A stretch of 12,258 nucleotides of DNA from Leptolyngbyaceae cyanobacterium M65_K2018_010 (GCA_015295885.1 DVEE01000164.1:1-12258), one strand, 5' to 3'. Shown: positions 1-7,612, counted from the first letter of the stretch. A program made the numbers and translations. The notes: generated by a model from the sequence alone, not told the origin.

Positions 1-388
1 CGCCGCCTCGGGAGTAGGGAGTGGTGCCAGAACCTTTGGTGCCCAAGTCGTACAGTTCCCCATCCTGCCCCTTGATCTGGCCGTAGAGAAAACCTCGACC
101 ATCCCCCAAAAAAGGGTTGTATTGGCCAAACTGATAGCCGTGGTAGCGGAGGGCCAAAAAAGGCTCTCGTCCGTGGAACTTACCAAAGGCTTCAATCAAG
201 TGCTCTTCACTGACCTGGGCCGGATCCAGCCCCAGCCGCCGGATCAAATCGTCGTTGCGAAAGCGCAACCGGTGCTGAGGAAATTCAGCGGCCTCGACGA
301 CATCGTAGTACTCGTCGCCCAAGGCGGCCAGGGCTGGCCAATACTCCAGGGCCAGGAGCGGATTGACGGCGGCAGTAGCAGAGGTCAT
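1..388 (-). CDS. selO: Protein adenylyltransferase SelO (YdiU/UPF0061 family), N-terminal part only
   Basis: The reading frame enters from the left edge and starts at the ATG whose complement lies at 386-388, giving about 129 N-terminal residues and no stop in the window. The protein contains LRYHGYQFGQYNPFLGDGRG followed by YDLGTKGSGTTPYSRGG. These match the SelO N-lobe signature (family pattern roughly GHQFG...QLGDGR, then KGSGxTPYSRxGDGR), which includes the glycine-rich nucleotide-binding region. Known SelO proteins are pseudokinases that transfer AMP from ATP to Ser/Thr/Tyr of target proteins and are linked to redox stress; this function is taken from the family. The Asp/Asn catalytic residues lie further on and are outside the window. 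An in-frame ATG eight codons upstream (410-412) is an alternative start; I prefer 388 because the text between is not family-like. No clear Shine-Dalgarno is seen. A weak promoter-like pair (TTAAAT, 18 bp, TAATAT, minus strand, 415-444) lies upstream. Confidence 0.88.
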   Translation of the reverse strand, partial: MTSATAAVNPLLALEYWPALAALGDEYYDVVEAAEFPQHRLRFRNDDLIRRLGLDPAQVSEEHLIEAFGKFHGREPFLALRYHGYQFGQYNPFLGDGRGFLYGQIKGQDGELYDLGTKGSGTTPYSRGG

Positions 389-478
389 GGAGGATTCAGA
401 CTTTAGCAACATGGATATTACTAAAATCTTAGGTCGGAATTTAACCTTTGGGAAACGTCGGCGAGGGACTCAACCCCT

Positions 479-2272
479 TTAGGCCTGAAGGCGGTGTAAG
501 TTAGCGTATAGCCCTTCGGATTTTAGCAATTCAGGGTGGGTGCCGACTTCCACAATTTGGCCGTGATGCAGCACCACAATCTGGTCCGCCCGACGAATGG
601 TCGATAGACGATGGGCCACCACAAAGGTGGTACGACCGGCCATTAAGTGCTGCAAAGCCGATTGAATCAGGGCCTCGGAGGCGGTGTCGAGGGAGGCCGT
701 GGCCTCGTCCAAAATTAACACCCTGGGATCGCGAATCAGGGCCCGGGCGATGGTGAGGCGCTGCCGCTGCCCGCCGGACAGCTTGGCGCCATTTTCCCCG
801 ATGGGCGTGTCTAGGCCCTGGGGCAACCGGCGGATAAAGTCATCCGCATTGGCGGCGGCTAGGGCTTGATGGAGCTGGGCTTCGCCGACGCCTTCGGTGC
901 CATACAAAACGTTATCCCGCACCGTACCCTCGAACAAAATCGTGTCTTGGGACACCACCGCAACCCAGCGGCGGTAGGTCCGCAGATCCAGGCTATTCAT
1001 GTCCTGTCCGTCCAGGTAAAGGGTGCCCTCGGATGGCCGCAAAAAGCCAATTACCAGGTTGATTAGGGTAGATTTTCCGGCGCCGGAAGGTCCCACTAGG
1101 GCAACGGTTTGGCCCTGGGGCACGGTCAGAGAAAGGTTGTGCAGGGCCGGGTGGGCTTGGTGGGGGTAGGTAAAGCCGACCCGATCGAAGCGGAATTCTC
1201 CCTTGACCTGGGCGATCGCCGGTTTACCCTGGTTTTGCTCCAGGTCGGGGCATTCCAGCACCTCGCCGATCGAGCTGATGGCCTCAAAGCCGGTGGCGAT
1301 TTGGGGTAGCACCGTCAAAATCATGACCGTCGATTGGGTGAGGGTGTCGAAATAGCCTGAGAGCAGTACCACATCCCCGGCCGTCAAGCCCTGTCGCCCC
1401 TGGTAGGCTAACCAGGCGGCGGTGATCAGGCAGAGGGCGTTGAAGGATCGCAGTACCACCCAGGTTGAGGCGTTGGTAATGGCATTGATGCTGTCTAACC
1501 GCATCCCCGCTTCCTTCACTGCCCCCAGTTGCTGGTGGGTGCGGCGCAGGGCCTCTGCTTCTACCCCGTGGGCCCGGGTGATAGGAATTAGCTTAATCAT
1601 GTCGCTGAGGTAGGCCGACATGGCTTCAACCTGCTTGCGAAAGACATGGTTGCGATCGCGCATGGGCTGGCGCAAACCCCAAATCAACAGCACTGCGGCC
1701 GGCACTGTAGCCAGAAAAAACAGTAAAAACCCGGGGGCCCGCCGGGCCGTGACTAGAATAGCAATCACAATCGTGATCATCGCCGAAGGCACAAACTGAA
1801 ACAGGTAGCTGGTAAGTTCCTCAATTTTCTGGACATCCTGCAACAGTTTGGCCTGTAACACCCCGGTACTGCGCTGGCGGTAAAACCCCATCGACAGTTC
1901 CTGTAATCGCTGGGTCATGGCCGATCGCAGATTGGCCTCCATCTGCCGGGTGGCGGCGCTCATGGCCCGGATGTGCAGGTAATGGGTAGGCAGGTTTTGC
2001 AGAATCATCACCCCCAGGATCAGACCATTCAGCCAGAGCTCATGGAGGCTATGGCGATCGGGCTGGGCCACGATATCGACCACATTGGCGATAATCAGGG
2101 GCCGCACCCATTCAGGGCTGTGCTTGATCAGGTAAAATCCGAAGGATTCCACCAACTTGGGCCAGTCGTGCTGGTAAAGCCGTAGCAAGGTTAAAACCGG
2201 GGCATCGCTCCGGTAGTGGCCCGTGAGCAGGCTCTGGGCGGCGGCGGCGGGGGCTGACGTGGGCCGGGGCAT
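479..2272 (-). CDS. ABC transporter, fused membrane and ATPase domains (type I exporter half-transporter)
   Basis: A protein of about 597 residues, the usual length for an MsbA-like half-transporter that works as a dimer in the inner membrane. The N-terminal 330 residues hold about six hydrophobic spans (roughly 42-66, 80-100, 158-178, 181-200, 268-290, 303-325). The C-terminal ATPase is complete: A-loop Tyr369 in FTYP, Walker A GPSGAGKS (394-401), Q-loop Gln442, signature LSGGQ (498-502), Walker B VLILDE (518-523), D-loop SLD (527-529) and H-loop His554. It is therefore probably an active exporter; substrate (lipid, peptide or drug) cannot be told from sequence. The frame stays open to an upstream ATG at 2344, but that would overlap moaE by 62 bp and add a proline-rich stretch, so I use the ATG at 2272. 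That start lies 10 bp after the moaE stop, without an obvious ribosome site, which suggests co-transcription and translational coupling with moaE. Confidence 0.9.
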   Translation of the reverse strand: MPRPTSAPAAAAQSLLTGHYRSDAPVLTLLRLYQHDWPKLVESFGFYLIKHSPEWVRPLIIANVVDIVAQPDRHSLHELWLNGLILGVMILQNLPTHYLHIRAMSAATRQMEANLRSAMTQRLQELSMGFYRQRSTGVLQAKLLQDVQKIEELTSYLFQFVPSAMITIVIAILVTARRAPGFLLFFLATVPAAVLLIWGLRQPMRDRNHVFRKQVEAMSAYLSDMIKLIPITRAHGVEAEALRRTHQQLGAVKEAGMRLDSINAITNASTWVVLRSFNALCLITAAWLAYQGRQGLTAGDVVLLSGYFDTLTQSTVMILTVLPQIATGFEAISSIGEVLECPDLEQNQGKPAIAQVKGEFRFDRVGFTYPHQAHPALHNLSLTVPQGQTVALVGPSGAGKSTLINLVIGFLRPSEGTLYLDGQDMNSLDLRTYRRWVAVVSQDTILFEGTVRDNVLYGTEGVGEAQLHQALAAANADDFIRRLPQGLDTPIGENGAKLSGGQRQRLTIARALIRDPRVLILDEATASLDTASEALIQSALQHLMAGRTTFVVAHRLSTIRRADQIVVLHHGQIVEVGTHPELLKSEGLYANLHRLQA

Positions 2273-2282
2273 GGGCGTAGGC

Positions 2283-2777
2283 TCAGTCCTGAGGCTCGGT
2301 TTCGCAGGCTCCAATGCTGACCCAACTACTGGACAGGGTGCCATCGGGACCGCTGTACCATTCTTTCTTCCAGATTGGCGCGTGGTGCTTCAGGGTATCA
2401 ATGGCGTACTGACAGGCGGCGAAGGCCTCGGCCCGGTGGGGGCAGCCGACGGCCACCAAAACGCTGATTTCTCCCACCGCTAGCTTACCCGTGCGGTGAT
2501 GGATGACTACTCGGTTCACCTCAGGCCAGGTCTGGCGCATCTGGGCAGCAATCTGGCGAAAAACATCTAGGGCCATGGGCTCGTAGGCCTGGTATTCTAA
2601 CGCCACAACGGGCAACCCATCGGTCTGGTTCCGCACCATGCCACTCATCACCACCAGGGCACCATTGGCCGGGTCATCGGCCAGGGCGTAGACTCCCTCC
2701 AGGCTGAGGGGGGCAAAGGTAATACGAAAGTCGTCGGGGGTGAGGGCCAAACTGGCCTGGCTGGAAGTCAGCACCAT
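2283..2777 (-). CDS. moaE: Molybdopterin synthase catalytic (large) subunit MoaE
   Basis: The product, 164 residues, converts precursor Z (cPMP) to molybdopterin together with the sulfur carrier MoaD, in the cytoplasm, for molybdenum cofactor synthesis (established for the family). Matching features are SGMVRN (45-50), HHRTGKLAVGE (93-103), the CPHRAEAF segment (112-119) and APIWKKEW (133-140), which carries the conserved lysines of the active site. Length is close to the family norm of about 150. A TTG codon at 2813 would extend the frame by 12 residues, but the ATG at 2777 sits just before the family's start of homology and is preferred. No strong Shine-Dalgarno is visible for either. No other moa gene is present in the window, so moaD and the rest must lie elsewhere. 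The gene is first in a minus-strand unit with the ABC transporter and is divergent from the YdcF-like gene. Confidence 0.93.
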   Translation of the reverse strand: MVLTSSQASLALTPDDFRITFAPLSLEGVYALADDPANGALVVMSGMVRNQTDGLPVVALEYQAYEPMALDVFRQIAAQMRQTWPEVNRVVIHHRTGKLAVGEISVLVAVGCPHRAEAFAACQYAIDTLKHHAPIWKKEWYSGPDGTLSSSWVSIGACETEPQD

Positions 2778-2812
2778 GAAAAAACCGTAAGGAACGAGCA
2801 GCGGCGCAGGCA

Positions 2813-2840
2813 AAACGTAACGTTTCGTTTACTTTAAACG
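2813..2840. promoter_or_regulatory. Two adjacent inverted repeats built from AAACG/CGTTT, upstream of moaE
   Basis: Two dyads lie side by side: AAACG-TAA-CGTTT (2813-2825) and CGTTTA-CTT-TAAACG (2826-2840). Both arms are exact and both spacers are 3 nt, so the five-base word AAACG or its complement occurs four times in 28 bp. The block is 36 bp upstream of the moaE ATG and about 120 bp from the divergent YdcF-like start. The regular design resembles a tandem operator for a dimeric regulator. No known regulator site is recognised, and this reading is inference. Confidence 0.4.
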
Positions 2841-2958
2841 ATAAGCCCGATCACGCTCTAGGCTGGCCCTGGCGCCCTGCCTATCCGAGGCCAGGAAAAT
2901 TACTAGCGGGCAACTTTCCCCTTGTGGCAAACCTGGCTTAAATCCCCTGGAGGTCATC

Positions 2959-3750
2959 ATGGTGCCTGAATCTGCCTGTCAAATGGTTTCAACCGGCTAT
3001 TGGACCCACCTGGGCTGGCGCTGGTTTCAGCAACTCCTGCAGCCGACGGTGATGCTGCCCCTGTTGATCAGCCTGATCGGGGTTCCCCGGCTAGGGATGG
3101 GGGGGCGCTGGCGGCGTTCGGTCAGCCGCTTCGGGATGCTGTTACTGGTTATCTATGGGCTCATGGCCCTGCCCTCGGCTGCTCAACTGGGGGGGCGGGT
3201 ACTGGCCCTCATCACTCCCTCAGATCCGGGTCAAACCGCCGATGCCATCGTGGTATTGGGTCGGGGATCGGCCTTTCGCCCAGGTCGAGTCCAGGTCGCC
3301 GCCGAGCTTTGGCAGCAGGGGCGGGCACCGCGGATTTTTACCAGCGGCCGCGGCGATGCGGTGGAGCTGGGGCAAATGCTGGAGGCGGCTGGGGTGCCGC
3401 CGGCGGCCATTGCAGGAGAGCCCTGTTCCGCAACCACCAATGAGAATGCCGAATTTACCGCCGCTCTCCTGCAGCCCCAGGGCATGCGACGAATTGTGCT
3501 AGTCACCGATCTACCCCACCTACTGCGGTCGACCCTCACCTTCCGTAGCTTTGGCTTTGCCGTGTTTCCCCATGCCAGTCCGCTACCCTCCGGCTTTGAT
3601 CGCCAACAGAAGCGCCACCTAATTTGGCGAGAGTGGGCCGGTCTGGTCAGTTACGGCCTGCTGGGACGATACCTGTCTAGGGATTATGGTGATCCCGGTT
3701 TTGCGGTGAGTATCGAGGAGCCCTATCAGGGGCCCCAACTGGCTAGCTAG
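2959..3750 (+). CDS. YdcF/DUF218 family membrane-anchored protein
   Basis: A 263-residue protein. Two hydrophobic spans (about 26-43 and 57-77) anchor it, followed by the DUF218 domain at about 94-245. The diagnostic pattern is present: ADAIVVLGRGSAFRPGR (94-110), AAELWQQGRAPRIFTSGRG (114-132), Glu136 in AVELGQML, the SATTNENA motif (157-164) and RIVLVTDLPHLLRS (178-191). DUF218 proteins include E. coli SanA, YdcF and ElyC, which affect envelope integrity and in some cases peptidoglycan or lipid carrier metabolism; the biochemical role is still unclear for most. The start is supported by GGAGG at 2949-2953, five bases before the ATG. The gene is divergent from moaE and is followed 99 bp later by the protease gene on the same strand. 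Confidence 0.87.
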   Translation: MVPESACQMVSTGYWTHLGWRWFQQLLQPTVMLPLLISLIGVPRLGMGGRWRRSVSRFGMLLLVIYGLMALPSAAQLGGRVLALITPSDPGQTADAIVVLGRGSAFRPGRVQVAAELWQQGRAPRIFTSGRGDAVELGQMLEAAGVPPAAIAGEPCSATTNENAEFTAALLQPQGMRRIVLVTDLPHLLRSTLTFRSFGFAVFPHASPLPSGFDRQQKRHLIWREWAGLVSYGLLGRYLSRDYGDPGFAVSIEEPYQGPQLAS

Positions 3751-3849
3751 CCGAGGGGTGGTTCCAGTGGCCTTGGTCGCTCAAGCCCTTCAGCGGTAGA
3801 CTGAGGGAGACTTCACCCACCCTATCAGAACGGTAACTGACCGCAAACC

Positions 3850-5361
3850 ATGGTTACAACTGGGTTAATTTTATTGGTCGCGATCGCGATTTTGGCCTGG
3901 GGTTATCGCCGGGCCCTACCCTACGGCTCGGTCGGTATTCTGGCCTGGCTTCAATCCGCTGTGCTGATGGCCCCCTGGCTGCTGTTCTTTGGGCTGTTTG
4001 CCCTGGGGATCTACATCAACCTGGCGGGGGTGTTGGTTCTGCTTCTGGGTTCAACTGGGCTCTACATCTACCTGGGGCGCCGGCTCCGGGCCATTGGCCA
4101 AGCTACCCTGGCCACCTCCAAAAATGCCACGGCCCCAGAGACGGCCCCAGAGTCGGAACTGGGCATCTCCGCCGATGAGTCAGAGGTCTCTGGCCCCACC
4201 GATAGGGTGACGGCAGCCCCTCCAACCGCCGCTCCGGGCCAACCGACCATGGCCATTCCCACGGAAGATCTGGCCCAAATCGAAGGTATTTTTGGCATCG
4301 ATACCTACTTTCGTACCGAAACCATTCCCTACGACCAGGGGGCTATTTTCCGCGGCAATTTGCGGGGCCAGCCGGCAGAAACCCAGGCCCAACTCAGTGC
4401 TCGACTCCGGGATCGGCTGGGCGATCGCTATCGTCTTTTCCTGGTGGAAAATCAGGAAAAAAAACCTACGGTGGTGGTTTTACCGGCCACTATGGATCCG
4501 GCTAAAACCACTCCAGCCCAGTGGGTCCTAGCCTTGGTTCTGGCCGTGGCTACTTTCCTGACTGGCCTGGAAGCGGGTGCTATTTTGCAAGGCTTTGACC
4601 TGATCCAAGCTCTCTCCCGATGGCCCGCCGCCCTCCCCTTCCTGGTTGGGCTGCTAGTAGTACTGATCAGCCATGAGATCGGCCATTGGGTGCTGGCCCG
4701 TCGCTACGGTGTGCGCCTCAGCCCCCCGTTTTTGATTCCCACCTGGCAGATCGGTTCCTTTGGTAGCCTCACCCGGTTCGAGTCGCTGCTGGCCGATCGC
4801 CGTGTGCTCTTCGACATTGCCCTGGCTGGACCGGCAGCCGGTGGCTTGGTATCGCTGACCATGCTCCTGCTGGGCTTGGTGTTGTCCCATCCCGGCAGCC
4901 TGTTTCAACTGCCCTCCAGCTTCTTCCAAGGCTCGGTGCTCGTGGGCACCCTGGCTAAGGTGGTGCTGGGTAAGGCCCTCCAGGAGCCCCTGGTGGATGT
5001 GCATCCGCTGACTATTTTTGGTTGGCTGGGTTTAGTGATCACGGCCCTCAACCTGATGCCCGCCGGGCAACTGGATGGCGGCAGGGTGGTGCAGGCCATC
5101 TATGGCCGCAAAGTGGCCGGACGTACTACGGTCATTACCTTGATACTACTGGCCCTAGTCTCCCTAGGGAATCCCTTGGCGCTGTACTGGGCGGCCCTGA
5201 TTTTAATTCTCCAACGCAACCTGGAACGTCCCTGCCTCGATGATATTACCGAGCCTGACGATGCCAGGGCGGCCCTGGGGCTGTTGGCTCTGTTTTTGGC
5301 CCTAGCGGTGCTGATGCCACTGACCCCTAGCTTGGCCGGTCGATTAGGGATTGGTGGCTAA
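3850..5361 (+). CDS. EGY-like site-2 protease (M50 metalloprotease), integral membrane
   Basis: A 503-residue polytopic protein of the cyanobacterial/plastid EGY type. Two or three hydrophobic spans fill residues 1-75. A Pro/Ala/Glu-rich linker follows (about 93-135), then a soluble domain (about 137-215) carrying the GNLR motif at 169-172 that is characteristic of EGY proteins. The catalytic core has HEIGH at 275-279 (two zinc-binding His and the catalytic Glu) and NLMPAGQLDGG at 401-411, which supplies the third zinc ligand Asp409. All key residues are present, so activity is likely. Family members cut membrane-embedded substrates; plant EGY1 is needed for chloroplast development, and cyanobacterial homologues probably act in thylakoid or plasma membrane. 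The substrate is unknown. There is no good Shine-Dalgarno before the ATG, and no better start is seen. A HIP1 octamer lies at codons 11-13. Confidence 0.92.
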   Translation: MVTTGLILLVAIAILAWGYRRALPYGSVGILAWLQSAVLMAPWLLFFGLFALGIYINLAGVLVLLLGSTGLYIYLGRRLRAIGQATLATSKNATAPETAPESELGISADESEVSGPTDRVTAAPPTAAPGQPTMAIPTEDLAQIEGIFGIDTYFRTETIPYDQGAIFRGNLRGQPAETQAQLSARLRDRLGDRYRLFLVENQEKKPTVVVLPATMDPAKTTPAQWVLALVLAVATFLTGLEAGAILQGFDLIQALSRWPAALPFLVGLLVVLISHEIGHWVLARRYGVRLSPPFLIPTWQIGSFGSLTRFESLLADRRVLFDIALAGPAAGGLVSLTMLLLGLVLSHPGSLFQLPSSFFQGSVLVGTLAKVVLGKALQEPLVDVHPLTIFGWLGLVITALNLMPAGQLDGGRVVQAIYGRKVAGRTTVITLILLALVSLGNPLALYWAALILILQRNLERPCLDDITEPDDARAALGLLALFLALAVLMPLTPSLAGRLGIGG

Positions 5362-5451
5362 CGTCGGGGGGCTTGGCCGGTGGGGCTGGATTTGATCCTC
5401 TAGGGATCCCCTAGGCTCCTGGAAGCTGAACCACCCCAGCCGCCCCCGACG
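5362..5451 (+). other. Structured intergenic segment directly after the protease stop codon
   Basis: CGTCGGGGG (5362-5370), starting one base after the TAA, is exactly complementary to CCCCCGACG (5443-5451). Inside it TGGGG (5381-5385) can pair with CCCCA (5434-5438), GGAT-TTG-ATCC forms a small hairpin (5388-5398), and CTAGGG-ATC-CCCTAG forms another (5400-5414). The transcript here could fold into a long branched stem. There is no T-run after it, so it is not a typical intrinsic terminator. It may protect the 3' end of the protease mRNA or reduce read-through; pairing was judged by eye in GC-rich DNA. Confidence 0.35.
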
Positions 5452-5529
5452 GCAACGGGGCGCACTGTCATATCAGCGATTCTGGTTTATGGTGGGCACA
5501 GACCAATTTATTGCTAGGTGGGTGGACCG

Positions 5530-6585
5530 ATGAAACCCCGTGATCCTAACTTTCCCAAAGAGATTCCGGCCATTCCCGAACCGCACCCCGGAGCCACCCC
5601 GGCATCCTCTGAGTCATCTGCCTACAACCCGACCAGGGGGGAGGACGGCTCCCCGCCCGCCGCCGCTCCCCCGCCCCAACCCCAGGGGCCCAGACCCGAG
5701 GTGGAAATCTGGACGGAGCTTGATGAAGCGGCCCCCGCCCAATTTAACCATCCATCGGCCCAGGTCAGTTCAGAGCCCCAACCAGGTCTACCCTCCCCAT
5801 CAGTTCAATCCCCCAGGCCAGATCTAACCCCTGGTCCAAGCCCGTCAGAGACCGCACAAACTGGCCCTAGCTCTGCCTACGACGGTTGGGTAGAGGAGGA
5901 AATTCCCTACCAACCCAAGGAACTGGGCATTATTGATCAACTACTGTTGTTGCTGGCCGATGGGGCCGCGGTCTGGCGTAGGTTGGTGCGCTGGGTGCGA
6001 TCGCTGCTGCCCCCCAATCTGCAACGTCAACTCTCGGAAGACGGGTTAACCCTGATCCTCATAGGCCTGCTGATTCTCAGCCTGGTGGTTTGGAACCCCC
6101 TGGGCCGACGCCGAGCCGAGCCGGCCGCTCAGCTTGAGCCGGCGCCCCCGGCCAAGGAGGTAGTAGGGCCTGAAGCCACTGGTGAATGGGCAGATAGCCC
6201 AACCCTGGCCCAACCGTCAGCCTCAGAAACCGTTGCGATCGCCGCTACCGAACCCTCGCCGGAGGCTAACCTGATCGCCGAAATTCAGGCCCAGGTGAGC
6301 CAAATGAGCCGTGCCTACACCGCCGGCCTGATTCAGTCCGTAGCCGTCAATCTGCCGGAGCATAGTATTACCGTCAACCTGGACGAAACCTGGTACGGCC
6401 TGGTGAGCGCTCAACAGGATAGGGTCGCCCAGGAGATCTATGAACGAACTCGTCACCTCGGATTTCAAACCCTTAGACTAAGTGACCCCGAGGCTAATGT
6501 GGTAGCTCGTAACCCCGTAGTAGGGGCCACCATGGTCATTTTGCAACGGCACCGACCTGGGGAAGTCGATCCGCTGGCTTCCTAA
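5530..6585 (+). CDS. Proline-rich single-span membrane protein of unknown function
   Basis: I do not recognise a named family. The 351-residue protein has four parts: a disordered Pro/Ser/Glu-rich N-terminus (1-118); a conserved-looking YQPKELGIIDQLLLLLADG segment followed by a basic helix (127-165); one transmembrane span (about 172-190, ILIGLLILSLVVW) followed by basic residues LGRRR; and, after a second Pro/Ala/Glu-rich linker, a C-terminal domain (about 245-341) ending in VARNPVVGATMVILQR. The basic residues on the C-side of the span and the absence of a signal peptide leave topology open. The ATG at 5530 is chosen over an in-frame GTG at 5518 because AGGTGGGTGG (5516-5525) provides a plausible ribosome site four bases upstream. 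It follows the protease gene by 168 bp on the same strand and converges on the PRC-barrel gene. From memory, similar C-terminal segments occur in other cyanobacteria; a search would be needed to confirm that. Confidence 0.82.
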   Translation: MKPRDPNFPKEIPAIPEPHPGATPASSESSAYNPTRGEDGSPPAAAPPPQPQGPRPEVEIWTELDEAAPAQFNHPSAQVSSEPQPGLPSPSVQSPRPDLTPGPSPSETAQTGPSSAYDGWVEEEIPYQPKELGIIDQLLLLLADGAAVWRRLVRWVRSLLPPNLQRQLSEDGLTLILIGLLILSLVVWNPLGRRRAEPAAQLEPAPPAKEVVGPEATGEWADSPTLAQPSASETVAIAATEPSPEANLIAEIQAQVSQMSRAYTAGLIQSVAVNLPEHSITVNLDETWYGLVSAQQDRVAQEIYERTRHLGFQTLRLSDPEANVVARNPVVGATMVILQRHRPGEVDPLAS

Positions 6586-6616
6586 GGCCAGGCATGACCA
6601 GAATCGGAGGAGGGCA

Positions 6617-6629
6617 AGGCCACCGGCCT
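6617..6629. other. Small hairpin between convergent genes
   Basis: AGGCC-ACC-GGCCT forms an exact five-pair stem in the 50-bp gap between the convergent stops at 6585 and 6636. It is GC-rich and symmetrical, so it could slow transcription from either side, but no T-run follows on either strand. It is only a weak candidate for a two-way terminator. Confidence 0.22.
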
Positions 6630-6635
6630 CAGGGC

Positions 6636-7586
6636 TTAATAGTCCAATTCCTCTTCGTACTCGGCCACTTTCTTTTTCTGGGGAATATTGACCGGTGGGG
6701 CCTCGTAGGGTTCGCCCTCAGTTTCCTCGACCCAAGCATCCTGGGTTACCTCCCGGTACTCGGCATCGCGAATCTCGGCGGCAGAGGGCCTAGAAGGGTC
6801 TTCCCAGTTGGCTTCATCCTCTAGGCGGGCCGCTCGGTATTGTTCCGCGGCCTGGGCGCGAACCACAGGTTCTTCCACGAGTTCCGGCTGACCCCAGTCG
6901 TCCTCATTCCAGCGTTCTTCTGCAGCGGGGGTACGGGCCTTGGTAAATTCGGCCGGCGTTTGAACCCCCGAGGGCAACTGGTTAGCGGTGGAAACGGGCA
7001 TAATGTATTCGCTCTCGCTGCCGCGCTCCCAGGGGGCACTGCCGATGCCAAGACGCTCTAGTAGGCCGACGCTCAGTTGCACCAGCTTTTCCTCAGCCCC
7101 CTCAAAAACAATCAGGCGGTCGGGCCCGCTGCTGACCACTTCTTCAATGGAAAGTTCGTAGGTGCTGATCACCTGATCGGGAATTTGGGGTAACCCCAGG
7201 GAGGCGATTACGATGGTTTCTAGGCGTCCGTTGGTGACATCAAACTTAAAGCCCCGCACTCGTCCTAGGGGTTCGCCGGTTTCCGTAATCACTTCACAGT
7301 TGACCAGGGTGCTGTAAGGGGCGACATTGACCTCGCTATCCAGGGCCGTCTCATCATCTACCAGAATCACATCCCCAATCTGGCGGATGGTGCTGAGCGG
7401 CATAATTTGCTGAGTGCTAGAGACTAGCCCAGACAAAATGTTTTCCCGCAGGCCAATGGCCACAACTTCCCGTTGATCCACATCCACCCAAACCTGGCTG
7501 ACTACGCCTAAGCGTTGGCCAGAGTTGCGGGTAATGACTTGAGTGCCTAAGAAGTCAGAGCGGAGACGATACTTGTCTAAGGTCAT
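6636..7586 (-). CDS. Tandem PRC-barrel domain protein with acidic C-terminal tail
   Basis: A 316-residue soluble protein. Two PRC-barrel-like beta domains are visible: residues 8-78 (LRSDFLGTQVITRNSGQRLGxVxxxWVD) and about 93-165 (LVNCEVITETGEPLGRVRGFKFD). The repeated 'G..V.....G..LG.V....D' pattern is the family hallmark. PRC-barrels occur in photosynthetic reaction centre subunit H and in RimM, where they mediate protein binding; the cyanobacterial two-domain form has no firm function known to me. Residues 225-316 are rich in Glu, Asp and Trp/Tyr and look disordered apart from a short KKK patch at 304-306. No signal peptide or membrane span is seen, so a cytoplasmic adaptor role is likely. 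The ATG at 7586 follows a small hairpin whose 3' arm ends ten bases upstream (7596-7612), and the ribosome site is weak. Confidence 0.87.
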   Translation of the reverse strand: MTLDKYRLRSDFLGTQVITRNSGQRLGVVSQVWVDVDQREVVAIGLRENILSGLVSSTQQIMPLSTIRQIGDVILVDDETALDSEVNVAPYSTLVNCEVITETGEPLGRVRGFKFDVTNGRLETIVIASLGLPQIPDQVISTYELSIEEVVSSGPDRLIVFEGAEEKLVQLSVGLLERLGIGSAPWERGSESEYIMPVSTANQLPSGVQTPAEFTKARTPAAEERWNEDDWGQPELVEEPVVRAQAAEQYRAARLEDEANWEDPSRPSAAEIRDAEYREVTQDAWVEETEGEPYEAPPVNIPQKKKVAEYEEELDY

Positions 7587-7595
7587 GTCTGATCC

Positions 7596-7612
7596 ATCTC
7601 GTCAACCGAGAT
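7596..7612 (-). promoter_or_regulatory. Hairpin next to the PRC-barrel gene start
   Basis: ATCTCG (7596-7601) and CGAGAT (7607-7612) form an exact six-pair stem with a five-base loop. On the coding (minus) strand its 3' arm ends nine bases before the ATG. The stem would take up the GAGAT sequence nearest to a Shine-Dalgarno, so it could limit ribosome access. That effect is inferred from position only. Confidence 0.35.

Noticed and set aside
122..406. Plus-strand 94-codon frame at the left end
   Set aside because: It is antisense to the SelO start, whose conserved motifs are clear on the minus strand.
464..478. AGGG/CCCT hairpin at the end of the ABC transporter gene
   Set aside because: A four-pair stem next to the stop without a following T-run on the coding strand is too weak to call a terminator.
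2868..2895. CCTGGC/GCCAGG inverted repeat upstream of the YdcF-like gene
   Set aside because: Only six pairs with a 16-base loop in GC-rich DNA, and no T-run or clear promoter link; too likely to be chance.
3000..3443. Plus-strand 147-codon frame inside the YdcF-like gene
   Set aside because: It overlaps a gene with strong DUF218 motifs in another frame and has a glycine/arginine-rich content typical of a GC-rich shadow frame.
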